Assembly: GCA_964608455.1 (NCBI GenBank)
Contig: CAZSNM010000025.1
Span: 1 to 11,234 of the forward strand
Length of the DNA stretch: 11,234 nucleotides
Source of the DNA: DTDX01 sp964608455
GTDB lineage: Archaea > Thermoproteota > Bathyarchaeia > 40CM-2-53-6 > DTDX01
Direction of reading: 5' to 3'
Shown here: piece after piece, positions 6,524 to 11,234 of the stretch
Layout of the letters: every line of letters begins with the position of its first letter
How positions within the stretch are numbered: the stretch's first letter is position 1
Notes under the pieces: model-generated
Told to the model about the DNA's origin: nothing
The model's database searches: none
Seen by the model: the letters and a program-made list of their open reading frames with translations, nothing else
Position numbers and translations under genes: made by a program

Positions 6524-6839
6524 CTGGTTGAATAAAGCTTATTTTTGAAAAGCATTCAGGACAGAAAACAAGTACCCCATAGAATTTAGCGCAATATTTG
6601 CATATTGCTCTTCCGCATCTAGCGCATATATAGGCGGCTGGTAAATTAGGATGATAATAGCACATTCCAACAGCTGGTATAATTCTTGGTGGAGGCTTAA
6701 CCATAAAGCTGCTTGAAGCCTTTAAAATTGGAAGAAGAACCTTAGTTTTTACAGGTTCTCTTTGTAAAGGTTTACCGCAATTATAACAAAATTTACTTTC
6801 ATCTCTGTTGTTTTTACCGCAAAAACTGCATATAACCAT
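6456..6839 (-). CDS. Double zinc-finger protein (B-box/RING-like), candidate E3 of the Ub-like operon
   Basis: A 127-residue protein, last gene of the ubiquitin-like cluster. Residues 4-21 form a zinc ribbon (C4xxC7, C18xxC21). Residues 60-96 form a second, binuclear-looking finger: C60xxH63, C72xxC75, C80xxC83, C93xxC96, reading MCYYHPNLPAAYICARCGRA and on. The C-x2-H-x8-C-x2-C-x4-C-x2-C start is B-box-like, and eight ligands could hold two zinc ions, as in RING and B-box fingers. The tail (97-127) is Pro/Ser/Ala/Phe-rich and probably disordered. Caldiarchaeum-type operons carry a small RING protein as E3 in an equivalent cluster, so an E3 or adaptor role is a reasonable inference, not shown. 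RBS GGAGAG at 6848-6853; 31 bp after the E1 gene. The 3' end overlaps the convergent gene by 68 bp. Confidence 0.75.
   Translation of the reverse strand: MVICSFCGKNNRDESKFCYNCGKPLQREPVKTKVLLPILKASSSFMVKPPPRIIPAVGMCYYHPNLPAAYICARCGRAICKYCAKFYGVLVFCPECFSKISFIQPATQFAPAYPFSSTFQSTPSSFL
6580..6652. repeat. Copy 1 of a near-identical zinc-finger DNA repeat
   Basis: These 73 bases match 11162-11234 with three mismatches, and the last 55 (6598-6652) match without a difference up to the window end. Both encode the same part of a zinc finger on the minus strand (PNLPAAYICARCGRAIC and following). Confidence 0.92.
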
Positions 6840-6870
6840 TAATTTAACTCTCCATTTTAAATTCTAGACC

Positions 6871-8112
6871 TTAAATTAATTTAATTAAAACTTCCTTATA
6901 ATCTTCTTGCTTTAAGTTTTTAAATATAACTCTTATTAAACCACCTTTTTTTAATTCATATTCGTTTAATTTGCTGAAGCTTGGAATTTTTATTAATTCA
7001 CCTTTAAATTTTTCTTTAAAAACTGTTATTTCATGAGGATCTTTAACATTTACCTTTATAGAAGCGATTTTAATCATTTCAGCTATGGAATTCAAGCATT
7101 TTTCAATTGGAATCTCAATTATTTCAGTTTCGCTTTTTCCTAAACCATTTTTTCCGCAAACAATGCATTCAGGATTTTTTTTAAGCTCCAGAATATTATA
7201 GCGGTTAAATCTTAAATCTAAAATTAAAAGTCCATTTAAAGGTTTTTCAATTTTTTCATTTATTTTTTGGTTAAAAATTAATTTAACAGCTTCTTGAGCT
7301 TGAATGGCTGAAATTAAAGATGCAACTGTTGGAAGAGAAGGTATTGTTCCTTCAGTAGTTGGAGCGCTGCAGGGATTTCTAAGCCCAATTAATTTACCAT
7401 AATTATTTAATGGAATAGCGCATATAGGGCATGGTGAATTTGGTGGAATAAAAACTTGAACTCTTCCTTGATAACCATTCATGCCACCATCAATTAAAGG
7501 AATTTTATATTTGCTTGCAATTACTGATAAAAAAACTCTTGAAGCTAAATTATCTAAACCTGAAATAATCAAGTTAGATTTTAAAAAAACTTCAAGAGGT
7601 AAATCTTCAACTCTGCAATTGTAAGCTTCAATTTTTAAATGGGGATTTTTATTTTTCAATTTTTTAGCTAAAACTAAAGATTTAAATTCGCCTATGTCGC
7701 TTTTATCAAAAAATATATCTCTAGCTAAATTTGATAATTCTATTTTATCATAATCTACTATAGTTATTTCTCCAATTCCTAGCATTGCAAGGTTTTTAGC
7801 TATTTCATTTCCTAAAGCTCCAGCTCCAACCAAAAGAATTGAGGATTCCTCTAAAGCTTTTTGAGCTTTTTCACCCCAAAGAGGTAGAAATCTAGCCCAT
7901 AAATAATCAACTATTACAGTTTTAGATTTAAAATCGAATTCTTTAATTAAAGAGTTTTCAGGAAGAATTTCACCATTTAAAATAAGAAAAGTTAAGTTTT
8001 CAGGTAAATTAAGTTTACTGCAAATTTTTCTTTTTAAATCTTTAACCTTTTCCTTTTCACCAACTTCAACATAAATTTCTTTAAATAAAGGTATTTCAGC
8101 TTTAATCTGCAT
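6871..8112 (-). CDS. E1-like ubiquitin-activating enzyme with fused N-terminal Ub-like domain
   Basis: A 413-residue ThiF/E1-superfamily enzyme that should adenylate the C-terminal Gly of the modifier and take it as a thioester. Residues 1-70 resemble ubiquitin itself (MQIKAEIPLFKEIYVEVGEK ... LKRKICSKLNLP ... LNGEILPENSLI) but lack a Gly-Gly end. The adenylation domain (about 75-320) has the ATP loop GAGALG (96-101), VDYDKIELSNLAR with Asp120, Asn128 and Arg131, Lys144, and SGLDNLASR (Asp187, Arg192). C228xxC231 and C316xxC319 should bind structural zinc. Cys248 (RNPCSAPTTEG), just before the helix carrying IQAQEAVKL, is the likely catalytic Cys. Residues 325-413 form an extra C-terminal domain that may serve as the E2-binding ubiquitin-fold domain of eukaryotic E1s (unproven). 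The ATG at 8112 is six bases after the E2 stop. Confidence 0.9.
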   Translation of the reverse strand: MQIKAEIPLFKEIYVEVGEKEKVKDLKRKICSKLNLPENLTFLILNGEILPENSLIKEFDFKSKTVIVDYLWARFLPLWGEKAQKALEESSILLVGAGALGNEIAKNLAMLGIGEITIVDYDKIELSNLARDIFFDKSDIGEFKSLVLAKKLKNKNPHLKIEAYNCRVEDLPLEVFLKSNLIISGLDNLASRVFLSVIASKYKIPLIDGGMNGYQGRVQVFIPPNSPCPICAIPLNNYGKLIGLRNPCSAPTTEGTIPSLPTVASLISAIQAQEAVKLIFNQKINEKIEKPLNGLLILDLRFNRYNILELKKNPECIVCGKNGLGKSETEIIEIPIEKCLNSIAEMIKIASIKVNVKDPHEITVFKEKFKGELIKIPSFSKLNEYELKKGGLIRVIFKNLKQEDYKEVLIKLI

Positions 8113-8118
8113 GCTTTG

Positions 8119-8679
8119 CTACTCAACTATTCTAAAATGAAGGATTTCATCTTGTTTTCTTGATGAGCATAATAATGGTACAGGAATAACGTTGAAGCTG
8201 GCAGATTCCTTTTCAATTTTTTTTCCACCCATTTTTGGGAAACCATATTTTCGGCATACTTCAGCTGCTTTTAAACAGTTTGGATGGTCAAAAACATTAG
8301 TAGGGTTTGGATCTGAAAGAAGATAATATAAAGCATTTATTACAGAGGCTAATCTTAAATTTGGTTTCCAGCTTTCCCCTAAAATAGATACGCAAACAGC
8401 TCCAGGAATGTTAGGAACAATATTTGGATGGGAAATTTCAGTAAGCCATGTTACAATAGGTGGTTTAATAGGGTATTCGCTAGGTAACTCAAGTCTAAAT
8501 CTATGCCAATTAACATATTCTGTAAAAGGCCAAATTTTTTCTTCAGCAAGTTTTTTAACTTCGCCTTTTTCGCATCTAATAAGCCCTTCATAAATTGAAG
8601 GGGGATCATTTAAAGCGGTTACCATGGGAAATTGATGATTAACAACTTTTTTTTCTTTATATAAAAGTTCAACATCCAA
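8119..8679 (-). CDS. E2-like ubiquitin-conjugating enzyme
   Basis: A 186-residue UBC-fold protein that should receive the modifier from the E1 and pass it to lysines on targets. The core includes FRLELPSEYPIKPPIVTW (61-78, the E2 beta-sheet region), the HPN motif at 84-86, the catalytic Cys96 in GAVCVSIL, Trp104 with Pro106 (SWKPNL), and the SDPNP turn (122-126) before NVFDHP. Spacing from HPN to Cys is two residues longer than in typical eukaryotic E2s. A C-terminal extension (about 135-186) follows the core and ends in a predicted beta-rich LLCSSRKQDEILHFRIV tail; its role is unknown. The start is a TTG at 8679 with AGGCGG upstream; there is no in-frame ATG nearby. It lies 17 bp after the modifier gene and 6 bp before the E1 gene. 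Confidence 0.92.
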   Translation of the reverse strand: MDVELLYKEKKVVNHQFPMVTALNDPPSIYEGLIRCEKGEVKKLAEEKIWPFTEYVNWHRFRLELPSEYPIKPPIVTWLTEISHPNIVPNIPGAVCVSILGESWKPNLRLASVINALYYLLSDPNPTNVFDHPNCLKAAEVCRKYGFPKMGGKKIEKESASFNVIPVPLLCSSRKQDEILHFRIVE

Positions 8680-8687
8680 ATTTTTTA

Positions 8688-8707
8688 AACCGCCTATTAA
8701 CCGCCTA
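8688..8707 (-). repeat. Tandem TAGGCGGTT at the modifier/E2 junction
   Basis: On the minus strand TAGGCGGTT occurs twice, 11 bases apart. The first copy (8699-8707) encodes the Val-Gly-Gly end of the modifier up to its stop. The second (8688-8696) follows the stop and contains AGGCGG, the only ribosome-binding-like sequence for the TTG start of the E2 gene. Confidence 0.6.
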
Positions 8708-8939
8708 CAATATTAAAGGGCATTAAAGCTAATTGAGCATTTTCAGGAATTCCAGCTTTAGCAACTGTAGTGTTATCATCTAAAATTACACCGCCATACA
8801 TTAAGGCTACTGTTGATGGATCAACACCGAAAGATGCGCAAACTTGCTGTTTAATTTCACCTATTGTATGATCTGGAATAACTTCTATTTCAGCTAAACC
8901 TGTTTGCGGTCCAATTGGAGCTTGAATAAATAATCTCAT
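8697..8939 (-). CDS. Ubiquitin-like modifier with exposed C-terminal Gly-Gly
   Basis: An 80-residue beta-grasp protein aligning with eukaryotic ubiquitin along its length: MRLFIQAPIG at the first strand, TIGEIKQQVCASFGVDPSTV at the central helix, LMYGGVILDDNTTVAKAGI matching the ubiquitin LIFAGKQLEDGRTLSDYNI stretch, and a C-terminal NIVGG. The stop follows the second Gly directly, so no proteolytic maturation is needed. In the Caldiarchaeum system the modifier is made with an extension that the Rpn11 homologue removes. Only two lysines are present: Lys30, equivalent to ubiquitin Lys27, and Lys61; there are no counterparts of Lys48 or Lys63. The ATG follows a strong RBS (AAAAGGAGG, 8951-8959) and a TATA box, so translation should be high. 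It is the first gene of the modifier-E2-E1-zinc finger set. Confidence 0.92.
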   Translation of the reverse strand: MRLFIQAPIGPQTGLAEIEVIPDHTIGEIKQQVCASFGVDPSTVALMYGGVILDDNTTVAKAGIPENAQLALMPFNIVGG

Positions 8940-8950
8940 TTATTTTTAAA

Positions 8951-8987
8951 CCTCCTTTTTTATTTATTTTTGTTTTTATACTCTTTA
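8951..8987 (-). promoter_or_regulatory. Promoter and strong RBS of the modifier-E2-E1 set
   Basis: On the minus strand GGTAAAGAG (BRE-like) is followed by TATAAAAA (8973-8980) and, after about 13 bases, AAAAGGAGG (8951-8959), which is 11 bases before the modifier ATG. The transcription start should fall near 8950-8955, very close to the RBS, so either the leader is very short or the RBS acts on a read-through transcript from the JAMM gene. Confidence 0.45.
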
Positions 8988-9031
8988 CCTCTATAAAAAT
9001 GGATAACTCTACAAAAATAAATATTAACTTT

Positions 9032-10615
9032 TCATTTTATAATTAATGTTATTGTTTCTTGAAGTTTTAATCCACCTCCAATAGCGGTAATTGTTAAATT
9101 ATATGTTCCAGATTGAACTTTAGAAGTTGTATCAATTTTCAAAATTAAATTTACTGAGTTTCCTAAATTAAGTTTATTTTGCGGTAAAACAATTTCCCAT
9201 GAAGCTCCTTCAGGTAAACCAGTTAAGCTAAAAGTTATATCTGCAGTAAAATTAAAAGATGATTTAAGCATAATCGTGTATAAAGCTGATTCACCTTTAG
9301 AAATAGTTTTAGTTTTAGGTTCAATGGAGAAATCTAAATTTGGAACGATCACAGTTAAAATAGTTGAGTGTTTAGCTTCACCTGATTCCCCATAAATTTC
9401 TAAATTGAAAGTTCCTCTAAAAGTTCCTGGAGCTGATTGAGCTGAAACAGTTACTATAGCTGTTGCGGTTCCGCTTGATGAAAGTGAAACTTCAGATGGA
9501 TTAATAATAACTGAAATTCCGTATGGAGGAGTTGCTGTTGAAAATTTCACTTTAGAAGAAAAACCATTTATTGATTTAACTAAAATTTTAGCTGAAGCAG
9601 ATCCACCTACATAAACTGTAATTGAATTTGTTGAGGAAGAAACATCAAAATCTGCTACTTTAATTGTTTGAATTGATGTGCTGGCTTTATTTCCAGCTTT
9701 ATCAATCGCCACAATAAAATAATCTATATCGCCTAAAACTTCAGAGCTTGGTATTGTATAAGCATATTCGTTTCCTCCAGCTGCTACAAGAAGCATTAAA
9801 GCAGATTTCCAAGGCATTTGAATGCTTGAAATTTCATTATTGGCTTTAACAAATTTAGACCATTCATAATAAACTGTAACGTTTGCTATTCCTCCTACAC
9901 CGCCTGTAACTTCAGCTTTAAGAGTAATGCTTGAGCCAACAGTAGCATTTGTAACAGGGATATGCTTAATTAAAGGTAATCCTCCTCCAAATCGACCATA
10001 ACCCCAAATTAAAAAACCTGAAACTAAAGCAGCAATTAAAATTAAAGTTAAAATTAAAGCGCAAACCTGTTTTTTACTTAAGGGTTTTTTAACTGAAGGG
10101 GGAGAAGGTTGAATAGATAAAAAAGTTTTCTCGCTTTTTTCAATTGAAGGAGTTTTCCATTCTGAAATATTTTCTGAACCAAAAAATTCTATTTTATTTT
10201 CTTCAATAGGCTTTAAGCTTTTTTTATCATTTAAAACATAAAATCTATATTCTTTAGAGATGGGATCTAAAACTAAAGCAGTTGCTTCAGGATAAAATTG
10301 AGTTAACATATTTTGAGTTTTTTCATCTATTTCAGACATGAAAATACCATAACCTGGATGCGTATGATACCATCCAACAATATTTCCTTTTATTTCCCCC
10401 TTTAATATTTTCTCCGCTATTTTAGCTATAGCATTAGGTGTTAAAGAAATTGTTGAATCATTTCTCCTAGTTTCCCCGCTTGCAACATCATCTATAACTA
10501 AATGTTCTTTATTCATTTTACCAATTAAAACTCCTATAGCTTTTTTATCTGGGCTTTCATTAACCTGCTTCATTATTTTTTCAAAAATATTTTTTGAAAC
10601 TTTAAGAGAAACCAC
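9032..10615 (-). CDS. Membrane-anchored JAMM/Rpn11-like protein with large ectodomain
   Basis: A 527-residue protein upstream of the modifier gene. Residues 1-135 are a JAMM (MPN) domain close to Rpn11: NIVGWYHTHPGYGIFMSEID gives zinc ligands His84, His86 and Asp97 with Ser94. The general-base Glu of active JAMM proteases should align with residue 25 (MEVMGLMLG in human Rpn11 against KKAIGVLIG here) and is Lys, so isopeptidase activity is doubtful. A Pro/Ser/Lys linker (136-183) leads to one transmembrane helix (about 184-206) preceded by KKPLSKK, placing the JAMM domain in the cytoplasm. The rest (207-527) is three predicted extracellular Ig/NEW3-like beta-sandwich domains (about 215-320, 322-425, 428-527). 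The start is a GTG at 10615, with GAGG 12 bases upstream. It is separated from the modifier gene by 92 bp that hold a promoter. Confidence 0.88.
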   Translation of the reverse strand: MVSLKVSKNIFEKIMKQVNESPDKKAIGVLIGKMNKEHLVIDDVASGETRRNDSTISLTPNAIAKIAEKILKGEIKGNIVGWYHTHPGYGIFMSEIDEKTQNMLTQFYPEATALVLDPISKEYRFYVLNDKKSLKPIEENKIEFFGSENISEWKTPSIEKSEKTFLSIQPSPPSVKKPLSKKQVCALILTLILIAALVSGFLIWGYGRFGGGLPLIKHIPVTNATVGSSITLKAEVTGGVGGIANVTVYYEWSKFVKANNEISSIQMPWKSALMLLVAAGGNEYAYTIPSSEVLGDIDYFIVAIDKAGNKASTSIQTIKVADFDVSSSTNSITVYVGGSASAKILVKSINGFSSKVKFSTATPPYGISVIINPSEVSLSSSGTATAIVTVSAQSAPGTFRGTFNLEIYGESGEAKHSTILTVIVPNLDFSIEPKTKTISKGESALYTIMLKSSFNFTADITFSLTGLPEGASWEIVLPQNKLNLGNSVNLILKIDTTSKVQSGTYNLTITAIGGGLKLQETITLIIK

Positions 10616-10644
10616 TTTTATTTCAAGCCTCGAAACCTTACCTT

Positions 10645-10663
10645 AAAAAAATAAAAATAAAAA
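10645..10663 (-). terminator. T-rich terminator between the zinc-finger membrane gene and the JAMM gene
   Basis: On the minus strand this is a T tract broken by single A residues, 24 nt past the stop at 10687 and before the JAMM start. It fits archaeal stem-less termination. It suggests the JAMM gene is transcribed apart from its upstream neighbour, although no clear TATA box is visible for it. Confidence 0.45.
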
Positions 10664-10686
10664 TTTTGAAATTTTGGGGAGTTTAT

Positions 10687-11234
10687 TTATCTGCCAAGCA
10701 TTCCCATGATTCCGCCAACTATGCCTAACACAAAGCCAGCTACGAATCCTCCGCCAAGCACTAAGGAAATTATAGCTGCTGGAAACACCACTACACTTCC
10801 TATAGTTCCATATCCAAGTATCATTAGCAATGCGCCTATACAAGCGATTATACCTAAAATTAACCCTATAACAACTAAAAGCCATGGTGGGAATGGCCCA
10901 AACCAAGTTATCCATGGGAATATTCCAACTAAAGTAGCGTAGAACCCTGCTGAAAGTAAAGCTGCAGCATTAATTATAATTAATATACCTGCAATAAGCG
11001 ATATTATAAAACCCCATAATGCTCTAGCAGGTGGATAAGTTGGTGGCGGTGGTGGTGGCGCAGGATAGGTTGGTGGTGGAGGAGCAGGAGCAGCTGGCGG
11101 AGGCACATATTCAGGTCCAGCTACAAGCGCATAGCATTGAGGACAAAGCACTAATCCATTATAGAATTTAGCACAATCCTTGCATATTGCTCTTCCGCAT
11201 CTAGCGCATATATAGGCGGCTGGTAAATTAGGAT
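10687..11234 (-). CDS. Zinc-finger, proline-rich, multi-pass membrane protein (5' end outside window)
   Basis: The frame is open from the right edge to the TAA at 10687. It begins in the zinc finger (PNLPAAYICARCGRAICKDC, then CPQC), so the internal GTG at 11151 is not the start. The finger has C-x2-C-x4-C-x2-C-x10-C-x2-C and is the close paralogue of residues 64-96 of the protein at 6456-6839, with one extra Asn (FYNG against FYG). A Pro/Ala/Tyr-rich linker follows (PPPAAPAPPPPTYPAPPPPP and on), then about four hydrophobic helices (ALWGFIISLIAGILIIINAA; a second around FYATLVGIFPWITWF; PWLLVVIGLILGIIACIGAL; VVFPAAIISLVLGGGFVAGF) and a MGMLGR end. It is probably a membrane protein that displays the finger in the cytoplasm. 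Function unknown; proximity and the shared finger suggest a link to the ubiquitin-like system. Confidence 0.8.
   Translation of the reverse strand, partial: PNLPAAYICARCGRAICKDCAKFYNGLVLCPQCYALVAGPEYVPPPAAPAPPPPTYPAPPPPPPTYPPARALWGFIISLIAGILIIINAAALLSAGFYATLVGIFPWITWFGPFPPWLLVVIGLILGIIACIGALLMILGYGTIGSVVVFPAAIISLVLGGGFVAGFVLGIVGGIMGMLGR
11162..11234. repeat. Copy 2 of the zinc-finger DNA repeat, cut by the window end
   Basis: Matches 6580-6652 in the same orientation with three mismatches and 55 identical bases up to the last base of the window. The repeat may be longer than what is visible and may be the reason the sequence ends here. Confidence 0.92.

Noticed and set aside
6871..8112. E1 gene as MoeB/ThiF for molybdopterin or thiamine synthesis
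   Set aside because: It shares the fold, but the direct linkage to an E2 and modifier, the extra N-terminal Ub-like domain and the C-terminal domain argue for a conjugation E1.
8408..8593. Open frame of 61 codons on the plus strand
   Set aside because: It lies wholly antisense to the well-supported E2 gene, has no RBS, and its translation looks random.
10643..10915. Open frame of 90 codons on the minus strand
   Set aside because: It is a shifted reading of the zinc-finger membrane gene (10687-11234); its Arg/Trp/Ser-rich translation lacks domain features.
10706..10942. Open frame of 78 codons on the plus strand
   Set aside because: Antisense to the multi-pass membrane gene; Pro/Thr/Asn-rich translation is the usual complement of hydrophobic codons.
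11149..11151. GTG as the start of the right-hand membrane protein
   Set aside because: The frame is open upstream to the window edge and encodes the rest of a zinc finger, so the gene begins outside the window.
1..11234. CRISPR arrays, tRNA or rRNA genes
   Set aside because: I saw no regularly spaced repeats and no tRNA- or rRNA-like sequences on either strand.

Overview
The window is an AT-rich piece of an archaeal genome, probably from a metagenome assembly. It contains a run of exactly 100 N (2126-2225) and stops inside a duplicated sequence. Archaeal signs are a type IV pilin-type signal peptide at the left edge, TATA-box/purine-rich promoter elements, T-rich terminators without stems, frequent TTG and GTG starts, an Hjc-type nuclease, VapBC/PIN toxins, and a eukaryote-like ubiquitin operon of the kind first reported from Candidatus Caldiarchaeum subterraneum. 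I would place it among TACK/Thermoproteota-type archaea, but the exact lineage cannot be read from this window.

Left third (1-2586): accessory DNA. In order it holds the 5' end of a pilin-like gene (minus strand), a decayed TnpB gene with an IS605-type terminal hairpin, a complete VapBC toxin-antitoxin pair with a leaderless promoter and palindromic operator, a small membrane-peptide frame, and a second PIN toxin interrupted by the assembly gap.

Middle (2587-6523): a surface-protein gene (signal peptide, beta-rich ectodomain, C-terminal membrane anchor) sits behind a small Hjc-like nuclease gene. Divergent from these is a large membrane protein with extracellular Ig-like repeats, one transmembrane helix, a cytoplasmic zinc ribbon and a winged-helix domain.

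Right third (6456-10615, minus strand): the main find is a compact ubiquitin-like conjugation cluster read in the order JAMM/Rpn11-like protein, ubiquitin-like modifier, E2, E1, zinc-finger protein. The modifier ends in a bare Gly-Gly. The E2 has an HPN motif and a candidate catalytic Cys. The E1 carries an extra N-terminal ubiquitin-like domain fused to its adenylation domain. The JAMM domain most resembles Rpn11 but has Lys where the catalytic Glu is expected, and it is anchored to the membrane with a large predicted extracellular part. The zinc-finger protein, with a B-box-like C/H pattern, is the only E3-like candidate. A paralogous membrane protein with a nearly identical zinc finger begins beyond the right edge.

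Working model (inference): the E1 adenylates and loads the ready-made Gly-Gly modifier, passes it to Cys96 of the E2, and the zinc-finger protein may help choose targets. The membrane-bound JAMM protein would act as receptor or (if still active) deconjugase at the inner face of the membrane, linking the system to the cell envelope.
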